Positions 1 to 9,117 of a stretch of 32,005 bases of DNA are shown here, in pieces. Every line of letters starts with the position of its first letter. The first letter of the stretch is position 1. The DNA is from Candidatus Omnitrophota bacterium (GTDB lineage: Bacteria; Omnitrophota; Gorgyraeia; Zapsychrales; Fredricksoniimonadaceae), in NCBI GenBank assembly GCA_903836515.1, contig CAILQW010000009.1:1-32005 (forward strand), written 5' to 3'. The position numbers and the translations under genes are program-made. The notes beneath the pieces were generated by a model that had not been told where the DNA came from, searched no databases, and worked only from the letters and a program-made list of their open reading frames with translations.

Positions 1-137
1 GCGGAAGGAATAAACAGCAAGATTCAACAGGTTAAAACGATCGCCCGTGGATTCAGAGGATTTGCCAACTACCGTATTGCAATACTGTTTTACTGCGGAA
101 AGCTGGATCTTTATCCACGATAATGCCGGAAGAACCG

Positions 138-356
138 AAATATTAAAGTCTTTCTGCAACGGATTTAGATGATGAAATTCCAACGCATCCATACAATGGT
201 CATAGCCGCAATTTTCACACTTGCCCCCTTGTAAGCCACGGCCATCTCGCGGACTTTTTTGCGCCTGGCATAAACAGCCTTGATCAGATATTCTCTACGA
301 TCCTTGTAAGTCCGTTTTTCTTTGCGCAGAACGGGCAACCTTTCCGTGGGGAACAT
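138..356 (-). pseudogene. HNH-endonuclease-like protein, apparently frameshifted at a G5 tract; the second frame stays open to the window edge
   Basis: Frame 1 reads MFPTERLPVLRKEKRTYKDRREYLIKAVYARRKKVREMAVAYKG. One extra G in the 5-G tract (+ strand C224-228) would continue it as GKCENCGYDHCMDALEFHHLNPLQKDFNIS, a CxxC...EFHH HNH-like core. Confidence 0.55.
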
Positions 357-399
357 TTCGCCGGGAACTAGAATGAACAATATAATAGCATTATCCAAC

Positions 400-424
400 G
401 GGCGGACACAAGGTCCGCCCCTAC
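400..424. repeat. Palindromic repeat GGGCGGAC-ACAAG-GTCCGCCC-CTAC abutting the nrdB stop codon
   Basis: Perfect 8-bp inverted arms with a 5-nt loop. The element overlaps the nrdB stop (complement of 424-426) by 1 nt. Confidence 0.7.
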
Positions 425-1452
425 TAGAAATCCCACGAGCCGTTCATGGAGCTGGACTGGGTGTAATTGGTCACGGTGGACTCGAAGAAATTGGTTTTCT
501 CGCTGTTGTTGTCGGCCATGCTCTCCAGATGTTTATACGGATTGATGATGGCCTCGGGAAAAAGGGGCGCGATGCCCAGGGCTTCCAGCCTTGAATTGGC
601 CAGCCATTGGGTATACAGGCCGGTGGTCTTTTTGGTGATCCCGGGAATGTTGTCACCGATGATATGATCGGCCCAGGCGGTCTCCTGCGCGATCGCGGCC
701 TTGAACATCTCGATCACGACTTTTTCATCATACATATGGGGAAATTCCCGGCGGATCTCCTTGATGATGTTGGTGAAAAGGACCACATGGGTCAGCTCGT
801 CACGGCGGATATAACTGATCATCCGCCCGGTGGCTGTCATCTTGGAGGCATAAACAAGATTGTCGAAAAAAGCGAACCCGTTGTAGAAATACAGGCTCTC
901 CAACAGATAATTCCCGATCAGGGCACGGAAGAAATTCTTCTCGCTGGGGTCATCCTGGAACGCCTGGTAGATCTCCCCGACACTTTCATTCCTTTTCTTG
1001 AGGATGGCATCCACCTGCCAGAAATAATAGATATCATCCCGCTCCCGCGCGTCGACCACGGTCTCAAGGATCGTGGCATAACTCTGCGAATGAATGGCTT
1101 CCTGAAACGACTGGATCGCCAAGAGAAGATTCACCTCAGGCGAGGTGATGTAATTCGAGAAGTTCGGCAGATTCACCGTCTGAATGCTGTCGAGAAAGAT
1201 CAAAAATGAAAGCATCCCCCGATAGGCGCGCTGTTCATGCGGCGAAAGGCTCCGGTACATGATGGCATCATCCCCCAGCCCCCCGACTTTCTCCGGCACC
1301 CAGAAATTGCCGATCATCAGCTGATACATGGACTTCGCCCACGGATAGCGGACGGCATTCAGGTTAAAAAGCCCGGTCGTATTCCCCTTGATGATGGCCC
1401 GGGCTTCCAGGGTGTCATTGCCGCCGGGATTAAAGATAAGGTTTTTCTTCAT
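424..1452 (-). CDS. nrdB: Class I ribonucleotide reductase beta subunit (R2)
   Basis: 342 aa. Metal-ligand motifs LDSIQ, EAIHSQSY (with the radical Tyr), LESLYFY and RDELTH are all present. Directly downstream of nrdA. Confidence 0.95.
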   Translation of the reverse strand: MKKNLIFNPGGNDTLEARAIIKGNTTGLFNLNAVRYPWAKSMYQLMIGNFWVPEKVGGLGDDAIMYRSLSPHEQRAYRGMLSFLIFLDSIQTVNLPNFSNYITSPEVNLLLAIQSFQEAIHSQSYATILETVVDARERDDIYYFWQVDAILKKRNESVGEIYQAFQDDPSEKNFFRALIGNYLLESLYFYNGFAFFDNLVYASKMTATGRMISYIRRDELTHVVLFTNIIKEIRREFPHMYDEKVVIEMFKAAIAQETAWADHIIGDNIPGITKKTTGLYTQWLANSRLEALGIAPLFPEAIINPYKHLESMADNNSEKTNFFESTVTNYTQSSSMNGSWDF

Positions 1453-1485
1453 CGCTCGATGTCCTTTAATTGTCCGTGGTTGTAA

Positions 1486-4116
1486 CTAACCACTGCAGCT
1501 GGCGCAGCCTTCCTTCACATCCCCGCTCATGCTGCGCAGATAATATACCGTCTTGATCTTCATTTCCCAGGCCTTCATGTAATACCCATAAAGCTGGGCG
1601 GGCGATGTCCTGGCCGGATTGATGAGCCACTCAAACGACACCGACTGGTCGATCCACTTGTAGACCGTCGCGATCATCTCAATGACCTCATTCATGTCCA
1701 TATGAATATACTCGGTGTAAAACCAGGTGTTCTTGGGGGAAAGATTCGGCGCGACCGTGACAACCGGCGCAATGACATTGGTCTCAACAAAGAATTTCTT
1801 GTAAATGGGCAGTAACCCGGCGGTCGTCCCCACCACAGACGCTGTAGAGGTATTGGGTGCCGGCGCGAGATGGTACGCAAAACGCAGTCCTGTGGCCTTG
1901 ATATCCTCCATGAGTTTCAGCCACCTTGCCGAATCTTTTGAATTCTCCCGGAACCATGCGGCATCATGCCCGAAAAGAATCCCTTTCGACCACTGACTGC
2001 CGGCGAAAAGCTCATAAGCCCCCCGTTCTTTAGCCAGGGCATTGGACGCATGCAGGGTGGCATAGGCATATGTCTCAAAAAGCTTATCCACATGCGCCCT
2101 GGCCTCGGCCGAGCCATAGGCCAAGCCATGACAAGCCAGGTATTCCGCCAAGCCCATGAACCCAAGCCCGACACTGCGGTAACGCTTGGCCGTCAGTTCA
2201 GCTTCCTTGATCGGATAGAAATTCAGCGTGATCACATTATCAAGGACCCTGAGGGCAATCGGGAATATCTCCCGGATCTCTTCCTCGGAGTGAACCTTGG
2301 CGACATTGATGGACGCCAGATTGCAGACAACGGTATCGCCGGGAATATACTCCAGGGCTACATGGCCGTCGACAACCTTCTCCCCTGCGAATACGGCATC
2401 AGCGGTATTCTGGCAGATCTCGGTGCAAAGCTGGCTGGAATAAACCCGTCCCGCATGCTGGTTGGGATTTTGCGCATTGACCGTGTCGCGGAAAAACACA
2501 TAGGGCATCCCTGTCTCAACAACGGTCTTTAAGAAACGTTTCATAAGGTCCTTGGCCGGGATACTCAAGCGGGTCTCGATCAACGCATCCTTCTCACAGG
2601 CCTCATAAAGAGTATCAAATGCCGGGCCGTAACTATCCTCCAGACGCACCCCCTTGCGCGCCAGGATCTCGTGGGGATCGAACAACGTCCAACTCTGGTC
2701 AGCCTTGACCCGGCGCATGAAAATATCCGGCACGGCAATGGCCGGAAAAATGTCAAACGCCTTGCTGCGGATATCCCCGCTCTCGACCTGGAGATTCAAG
2801 AAATCCAGGATATCACGGTGCCAGATGTCGAGGGTCGGTGAAATGGCGCCCAGTCGCGCGCCCAGCTGGTTGACCGCAGCCGCCGTATTATTAATGAGCC
2901 GCACCCAGGGGATAACACCGCCGGAAGATCCCTTGATCCCCCTGATCGCAGCGCCCTTGCAACGCACATGCCCCATGTAAACCCCCACCCCGCCGCCGAA
3001 TTTTGAGATCTGCGCCATGTTCTCAAGGGAATGGTAAATGGCCCGCAGGTCATCATTGACGTTCAGCTTAAAACAGCTGGAAAGCTGATGAAAATTTGTC
3101 CGGGCATTGAGGAGCGTGGGTGTCGGCAGGGACAATTTCTGGGACGAGATCACCTCATAGATCTTGATGGCGATCTGCAAGCGTTTGTCCTGGGGCTCAG
3201 GGATCGCCAGAAAAAGGGCGATCGTCATATACATTTCCTGCGGCAGTTCGCGGACATCCTTGTTGGGATTCAACAAATACCGCCGGTCAAAGGCTAATAC
3301 GGTGGAATAAATATAAGTAAAATCTCGTTCCTTGTTCAACGCCCGCCCCGCTTCAAGGATATCTTCCGGGGTGTAATGGACAGTAAAATCCCCGGTATAG
3401 CGACCGATCTTGATGTAATGGCTAACATGATCCTGGAACGCTTCGGGTGAATAGATGGCCTTGATGGGAATACCGCGGTTCCTGGACGCCTGCTTGTAAA
3501 GATCCATGGCGTAAAGCCGGCCCGCGATATTTTGCCAATGGGTGTTATGCACGGAAACCAGGTCAAGGCACACCTTGCGCAGATTCTTCATGATCTGCGC
3601 GGTTGTCATCTGATCGACAAGGGTGAGTTTGAGTCGTTCGTAAAGCTCTTCAAAGGTGCAATGCGCTTCAAAGCCGCCAGCCGCCCTGATAAAAACATGT
3701 TTGATCTTTTCGATGCGGAAAGGCTCGCTCTTGCCGCTGCGTTTGACGACCTTAAGCAAGCCTTTCTCGATCTTGGCGAGTTCTTCGATCCTGCGTTCAG
3801 CGCGACGGCGGGCATGGTCGGCCCTGTACAAAATATAGGCCTTGGCCACCTCGAACTGCCCGATCTCGACCAGTTTATGTTCGACGATATCCTGGATATG
3901 CTCGACACTCGGGATCCTGACCCCGTTGGCAAATTCGACGCCCAGCGCGGTCACGACCTCATCAGTAAGTTTGGGTACAAAAGCCAGGTCGACACCCGTT
4001 TCCCCTGGCATCGCCGCATGGACCGCCTGGGCGGCACGGGAAACAGCCTGCGCAATGCGCGCGCGATCAAAATCAACGATGTCACCGTTACGCTTGAATA
4101 TTTTTTCGATCACCAT
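1486..4116 (-). CDS. nrdA: Ribonucleoside-diphosphate reductase alpha subunit with two N-terminal ATP-cone-like segments
   Basis: 876 aa. Motifs include SCFKLNVNDDL, GGGVGVYMGHVR, NPNQHAGRVYSSQLCTEICQNT, APAPNTSTASVVGTTAGLLP and C-terminal CASCSG. Confidence 0.95.
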   Translation of the reverse strand: MVIEKIFKRNGDIVDFDRARIAQAVSRAAQAVHAAMPGETGVDLAFVPKLTDEVVTALGVEFANGVRIPSVEHIQDIVEHKLVEIGQFEVAKAYILYRADHARRRAERRIEELAKIEKGLLKVVKRSGKSEPFRIEKIKHVFIRAAGGFEAHCTFEELYERLKLTLVDQMTTAQIMKNLRKVCLDLVSVHNTHWQNIAGRLYAMDLYKQASRNRGIPIKAIYSPEAFQDHVSHYIKIGRYTGDFTVHYTPEDILEAGRALNKERDFTYIYSTVLAFDRRYLLNPNKDVRELPQEMYMTIALFLAIPEPQDKRLQIAIKIYEVISSQKLSLPTPTLLNARTNFHQLSSCFKLNVNDDLRAIYHSLENMAQISKFGGGVGVYMGHVRCKGAAIRGIKGSSGGVIPWVRLINNTAAAVNQLGARLGAISPTLDIWHRDILDFLNLQVESGDIRSKAFDIFPAIAVPDIFMRRVKADQSWTLFDPHEILARKGVRLEDSYGPAFDTLYEACEKDALIETRLSIPAKDLMKRFLKTVVETGMPYVFFRDTVNAQNPNQHAGRVYSSQLCTEICQNTADAVFAGEKVVDGHVALEYIPGDTVVCNLASINVAKVHSEEEIREIFPIALRVLDNVITLNFYPIKEAELTAKRYRSVGLGFMGLAEYLACHGLAYGSAEARAHVDKLFETYAYATLHASNALAKERGAYELFAGSQWSKGILFGHDAAWFRENSKDSARWLKLMEDIKATGLRFAYHLAPAPNTSTASVVGTTAGLLPIYKKFFVETNVIAPVVTVAPNLSPKNTWFYTEYIHMDMNEVIEMIATVYKWIDQSVSFEWLINPARTSPAQLYGYYMKAWEMKIKTVYYLRSMSGDVKEGCASCSG

Positions 4117-4288
4117 AGGACCTGTCCTGGGTTGATAGTTGGATCTATACGTTATGCATCAATACAGAATATATAATGGACAGGTAAGTCGTCTCAAACA
4201 TGCCATCCTTACAATAAACCTGTAAATTTTTTTAAAATCATCTCAGGAAGAAAAACGTCAGGGAATCAATCGGTCAGGAAGGCGAATT

Positions 4289-4945
4289 TCAGGCATCAAC
4301 GATGGATACGGTTGAGCGCTCGGGGATTCCCTGCCCTGGTGCGGCCACATCGCGCCGCGCGTTCAAGGACATGGTCAGCGTCGATATGTCAGCGAATTCC
4401 ACCGACCCGCCCGCCGGCAAACCAACACCGATGCGCGAAATCTTGACGGGATACGGTTGAAGCCCCTTGATGATGTGCAGGGCGGTCAGTTCGCCTTCCA
4501 AGTCCGCGTCCGTGGCTACAACGACTTCGCGGATGGCGCCCGCACTTGCCGCCACACGGCCGATGAGCTTGTTTAAGTCAATGTCGTCAGGGCCGCGGCC
4601 TTCCGAGGGCGCAATGGTGCCCAGGAGGACAAAATACTGGCCCTTGAAACTGCCGGTCTTTTCAATAGCGATCACATCCTTGGGTGTCTCCACCACACAG
4701 ATCGTGCTGTTATCGCGCGAAGGGTCCATGCACACCGGGCAAAGCTCGGTTTCGGTAAAATTATTGCAGATGCGGCAAAAACGAAGTTTCTCGCGCAGGT
4801 CAAGGATGCCCTGGGCCAGGCGCCGGCTGTCATCCATGGAGGCATTGAGCATGAAAAACACCATGCGCTCGGCACTCCGCCTCCCCACACCCGGAAGGCG
4901 TGTGAGCTGTTCGATCAGATTTTCGATGACACGCGGATAGATCAT
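4289..4945 (-). CDS. recR: Recombination mediator protein RecR
   Basis: 218 aa. HhH LPGVGRRSAERM, zinc finger CRICNNFTETELCPVC, Toprim VVATDADLEGE. ATGA overlap with dnaX. Confidence 0.95.
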   Translation of the reverse strand: MIYPRVIENLIEQLTRLPGVGRRSAERMVFFMLNASMDDSRRLAQGILDLREKLRFCRICNNFTETELCPVCMDPSRDNSTICVVETPKDVIAIEKTGSFKGQYFVLLGTIAPSEGRGPDDIDLNKLIGRVAASAGAIREVVVATDADLEGELTALHIIKGLQPYPVKISRIGVGLPAGGSVEFADISTLTMSLNARRDVAAPGQGIPERSTVSIVDA

Positions 4946-6537
4946 TGGTTATTATGCCATTCGTTGACAACTTCACCCTGAACCATGTCCAGCGCTTCTT
5001 TAAGCGCCGAGGCTTCTTCGCGGACAACACCTTCCATGATGGTGAAATTAACCGCCACATCCTGCCCCCAAACCAGCGAAAAGACATCGTTGACAAACAT
5101 AAGGGCTGCCGGCTCTTCCAGGCACTCTTTATGATATAAAAATTGGCCCGGGAACGCCACGGTCAATTTATTACCGTCAACCGATACAGGCGATCCTTCC
5201 AGAAGATACGTGCCCAGATATGTCTTTTTAGCCTGCACCGCAGCCGTCATTTCATCCCAGCGCTGTTTAACATCAGCCAAAGAAAATCCGGCGTTCGCCC
5301 CGGTAACCGTATTGACCGAAGAAACTGCGGCTGACGAACCGGAGGAAGGCCGCTGGGGCGGCGGAACAACGGGAGCTTTGGGAACAACAGGTGCCGGCCG
5401 GACCTGAGGCGGCGCCACAGGCGGCGGCGAAGGCGGCAGTGGTGCGGGGGCAACAACAGGGGTTGCTCCGCCGGAAAGCGCCACGATCGCACGCACGAGC
5501 GCCAGTTCAAGCGCCAGACGCGGGGCATCGGTCAGGCGTTCGGTCTCACGGGCCATGATAAAAATATCCATCACCTTCAAAATCTGGTCCATGGTCAGCC
5601 GGTTGGCCTGATCCAGAAGCTGGCGGCGGTAAAACACAGGATAATCGACCAGTCCCTGGAGTTTCTCTGCATCTATCTTCATCATCATGACATGGCGGAA
5701 ATGCTCCACCATATCGCGCGCCAGGCGGCTGTCCTCTTTGCCGGCGCTGATGATACCCTCCACACAAGCCATGGCCTTGGAAGCATCCTTGAGGATCACG
5801 CTGTCCACAAGGTCAAAAATATATTTGACGTCGATCAACCCCAAAAGGGCGTTGGCCGCATCCACGGTCACATGATCGCCGCCCGCCGCCAGCTGGTCCA
5901 GGATCCCCAACGCATCGCGCATCCCCCCCTGGGCCGCCCTGGCGATGGCAACAAGCGCCTCGTCATCAACTGACAGCTTCTCGATCTTGCAAATGGCGTT
6001 GAGCTGGGACTTGATCAGGTCCATCGGCAGGCGCTTGAAATGAAAATGCTGACAGCGCGAGCGGATGGTGGTAGGGACCTTCTCGGGGTCTGTGGTCGCA
6101 AAAATGAACTTCACATGCGCGGGCGGCTCTTCCAGCGTCTTTAAAAGCGCGTTGAACGCCGGCTCGGTGAGCATGTGGACTTCATCAATGATATAAAATT
6201 TATAACCGCCGGCCATGGACATGAACATCGCGCTTTCGCGGATGGCACGGGCTTCCTCGATGCCGCGGTTGGACGCGCCGTCGATCTCGATGATATCCAA
6301 ATTGGCGCCATCGAACTCAAGGCCTCCCGTAGTCTGGGGGGCGGCTTTGTTGATCTCCCGCGCCAGGATACGGGCGCAGGTCGTTTTGCCAACGCCCCGC
6401 GGGCCGCTGAACAAAAAGGCATGGCCTGTCTTGTTGGCGGCAATAGCGCTCTTCAGGGCGCCGGTCACATGTTCCTGACCAACGACCTCATCGAACGTGC
6501 GCGGACGGTATTTGCGGGCAAAAACAAGGTACGACAT
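4942..6537 (-). CDS. dnaX: DNA polymerase III subunit gamma/tau
   Basis: 531 aa. Starts MSYLVFARKYRPRTFDEVVGQEHV; Walker A GPRGVGKTTCAR; YIIDEVHML; TIRSRCQHFHFKRL; proline-rich linker. Confidence 0.95.
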   Translation of the reverse strand: MSYLVFARKYRPRTFDEVVGQEHVTGALKSAIAANKTGHAFLFSGPRGVGKTTCARILAREINKAAPQTTGGLEFDGANLDIIEIDGASNRGIEEARAIRESAMFMSMAGGYKFYIIDEVHMLTEPAFNALLKTLEEPPAHVKFIFATTDPEKVPTTIRSRCQHFHFKRLPMDLIKSQLNAICKIEKLSVDDEALVAIARAAQGGMRDALGILDQLAAGGDHVTVDAANALLGLIDVKYIFDLVDSVILKDASKAMACVEGIISAGKEDSRLARDMVEHFRHVMMMKIDAEKLQGLVDYPVFYRRQLLDQANRLTMDQILKVMDIFIMARETERLTDAPRLALELALVRAIVALSGGATPVVAPAPLPPSPPPVAPPQVRPAPVVPKAPVVPPPQRPSSGSSAAVSSVNTVTGANAGFSLADVKQRWDEMTAAVQAKKTYLGTYLLEGSPVSVDGNKLTVAFPGQFLYHKECLEEPAALMFVNDVFSLVWGQDVAVNFTIMEGVVREEASALKEALDMVQGEVVNEWHNNQ

Positions 6538-6634
6538 AGAAAGGGCTACTCCGATACCCTCATTTTCGTCAGGCGCGCTGTTTTATCAAGGGATTTCCGT
6601 GATTTCTGATGGCCGCGCGACCAGGCAAGGAGTT

Positions 6635-8773
6635 TCAGGCGGCATCCTTCATGGACAGAGCGATACGCTTGCGGTTAAGGTCGACTTCCTTGACCTTGAC
6701 CATGACTTTCTGTTGAAGTTTAACCACGTCGGCGGGGTGTTTCACAAACTTGTCCGCCATCTGACTGATGTGGACAAGGCCGTCCTGATGAACGCCGATA
6801 TCGACAAAACAGCCAAAATCCGTGATATTGGTCACCACCCCGGGCAGGATCATGTCAAGGGCAAGGTCATCGATAGCGTTGATACCTTCTTTAAACTGGA
6901 CGAACTCGAAACGGGCGCGCGGATCACGGCCGGGCCGTGCCAGTTCATGCATGATATCCCGCAACGTCGGCATGCCCACGGTCTCGGTCACATATGTCTT
7001 CAAGTCGACGCGCTGACGGATTTTATCATTCCCAAGTAAATCTTTCACATGGCAGGCCGCATCGGAGGCCATTTTTTCCACGATCCCGTAACTTTCCGGA
7101 TGTACGGCACTGGCATCCAGAGGATTATCGCTGCCCATGACGCGCAGGAACCCGGCGGCTTGTTCAAACGCCTTGCCATTAAAACGCGGCACACTGGCTA
7201 TGGCCTGACGGCTTTGAAAAGGACCTTTCTGGTTGCGAAAATCGACGATCGCCTGTGCCAGGGCCGGACCGACGCCGGAAACATACATCAAAAGCTCCCG
7301 GCTTGCCGTGTTGATATCCACACCCACCTGGTTCACACAACTCATCGTGACATCATCCAGCGCATCCTTGAGCCGCGACTGGTCCACATCATGCTGGTAC
7401 TGCCCCACACCGATATTCTTGGGGTCCAGTTTGACAAGTTCGGCCAAAGGATCCTGCAGGCGCCGTCCGATGGACACCGCCCCGCGCACCGACACGTCCA
7501 GATCCGGAAATTCACGCCGGGCCACTTCGGAGGCGGAATAATACGACGCCCCGCTCTCATTGACCATCATAGCATTGACGTCCCTCAACCCCAGGGTGCG
7601 TATGAAGGCTTCGGTTTCGCGGGATGCCGTGCCATTGCCAATGGCCACGACCTCGACCTTATGTTTGGCCGCCAGGGTTTTGACGACCTCAGCCCCGTCG
7701 CGTTCACGGGCCTGCCCCTGCTGAAGAAAGATGGTTTGATATTCCAGGAGCTTTCCCTGGGCATCGAGGCAGGTCACCTTGCATCCGGTACGGATGCCGG
7801 GATCAACCGCCATGACACGGCGGGGCCCCAGCGGCGGGGCCATGAGCAATTGTTTGAGATTCGTGGCGAACGTCGCGATCGCCTCGGCGTCGGCTTTTTC
7901 CTTGGTGAGAAGGCGGACCTCATTCTCGATGGAAGGACCCATGAGGCGTTTATAACCATCCTCGACCGCTAAAGAAACCTGCCCGGCAGAAAGTGATTTG
8001 TTGTTGCGGACAAAACGCGCCTTGAGCAGGGCGAACGCCGCCGACTCCGCCACCGTGAGGCGCAAGAGGAGGCATTCTTCCTTCTCCCCGCGTCTTGCCG
8101 CAAGCACGCGGTGCGAGGGGGCGGTGGCCACAGCCTCTTCCCATGCGAAATAATCCTTGAACTTGACCCCGGCCTCTTCCTTGCCCTTGATCACACGGGA
8201 CTGGAACTGTCCTTTGGTCAAAAAAAGATCGCGCACCTCGGCACGGGCATCGGCATGCTCGTTCACCCATTCGGCCATGATATCGCGTGCCCCGGCGAGC
8301 ACCTCGTCGGGCCCCGGAAGTTCTTTGAGCGGATCGGCATACCTGAGGGCTTCCTTAAAGGGGTCAAAGGCAGTATCCTGCCTGAAAATATCAACAGCCA
8401 GCGGTTCCAGGCCTTTTTCCTTCGCGATCATGCCGCGTGTGCGGCGCTTGGGTTTGTAAGGCAGATAAAGGTCTTCGAGTTCCGTGATCGTCCCGGACTT
8501 CTCGATGCGCCCCTTGAGCTCGGGAGTGAGTTTGCCCTGCTTGTCGATAGATTCGAGAATGACCGTCCGCCGTTTATCAAGCTCGTCCAGCTGTTTGACA
8601 CGGTCCCTGATCGATGTGACGACAACCTCATCAAGCATGCCCGTGGCTTCCTTGCGGTAACGGGCAATAAAAGGGATCGTGGAGCCGCCCTCAAGGAGCG
8701 TCACCACGGATTCAACCTGGGACGGCTTGAGGCTCAGCTCCTGCGCGGTCTTGTGGATGTGATGGCTGTTCAT
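6635..8773 (-). CDS. tex: Tex family transcription accessory protein (S1 RNA-binding domain)
   Basis: 712 aa. IPFIARYRKEATGMLDE, AVDPGIRTGCKV, NESGASYYSASEVARREFPDLDVSVRGAVSIGRRLQDPLAELVK, C-terminal S1 domain. Confidence 0.93.
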   Translation of the reverse strand: MNSHHIHKTAQELSLKPSQVESVVTLLEGGSTIPFIARYRKEATGMLDEVVVTSIRDRVKQLDELDKRRTVILESIDKQGKLTPELKGRIEKSGTITELEDLYLPYKPKRRTRGMIAKEKGLEPLAVDIFRQDTAFDPFKEALRYADPLKELPGPDEVLAGARDIMAEWVNEHADARAEVRDLFLTKGQFQSRVIKGKEEAGVKFKDYFAWEEAVATAPSHRVLAARRGEKEECLLLRLTVAESAAFALLKARFVRNNKSLSAGQVSLAVEDGYKRLMGPSIENEVRLLTKEKADAEAIATFATNLKQLLMAPPLGPRRVMAVDPGIRTGCKVTCLDAQGKLLEYQTIFLQQGQARERDGAEVVKTLAAKHKVEVVAIGNGTASRETEAFIRTLGLRDVNAMMVNESGASYYSASEVARREFPDLDVSVRGAVSIGRRLQDPLAELVKLDPKNIGVGQYQHDVDQSRLKDALDDVTMSCVNQVGVDINTASRELLMYVSGVGPALAQAIVDFRNQKGPFQSRQAIASVPRFNGKAFEQAAGFLRVMGSDNPLDASAVHPESYGIVEKMASDAACHVKDLLGNDKIRQRVDLKTYVTETVGMPTLRDIMHELARPGRDPRARFEFVQFKEGINAIDDLALDMILPGVVTNITDFGCFVDIGVHQDGLVHISQMADKFVKHPADVVKLQQKVMVKVKEVDLNRKRIALSMKDAA

Positions 8774-8786
8774 GCGGCGATCAAAC

Positions 8787-9098
8787 TCACTTTACTTCGT
8801 CTGAAAGCTGGCCATGCGGCAATTCATTGACGGTATGGTAGTTTTGCGCGGCATTAAAATGACGCTGGTTCGCCTCATTATTGGGTGTGGTCATGTTCGT
8901 ATAACGCTGGGCTGCCGTGCCTGACCATTCGGCATCCCCGGCGCCGGCGACATTTGCCCATAACGCATTGCTTTGAGCGGCAGCGCGGTCCATCGGGCCG
9001 GTGATCTCCGGCTGCCGGCCGTTATAGATCTGGGCGAAAGATAATGTCGCGAACAAAAAACCAGCCACAAAAAATAAAGCCATGAATGTTTTTTTCAT
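8787..9098 (-). CDS. Small secreted protein of unknown function
   Basis: Starting at MKKTFMALFFVAGFLFATLSFAQ, which looks like a signal peptide, gives ~103 aa. The longer ORF call runs into valS. Confidence 0.65.
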   Translation of the reverse strand: MKKTFMALFFVAGFLFATLSFAQIYNGRQPEITGPMDRAAAQSNALWANVAGAGDAEWSGTAAQRYTNMTTPNNEANQRHFNAAQNYHTVNELPHGQLSDEVK

Positions 9099-9117
9099 AA
9101 CACGCCTTTCTTGGAAG

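Noticed and set aside
424-1452. Non-canonical (radical-tyrosine-less or metal-altered) NrdB
   Set aside because: Radical Tyr (EAIHSQSY) and all expected carboxylate/His ligand motifs are present.
1486-4116. Inteins or novel insertion in NrdA
   Set aside because: The extra N-terminal length is explained by two ATP-cone-like segments; catalytic motifs are contiguous.
4942-6537. Programmed frameshift in dnaX
   Set aside because: No obvious A-rich slippery heptamer plus hairpin at the expected position.
7049-7972. 307-aa plus-strand ORF
   Set aside because: Antisense shadow of tex; low-complexity His/Arg-rich translation.
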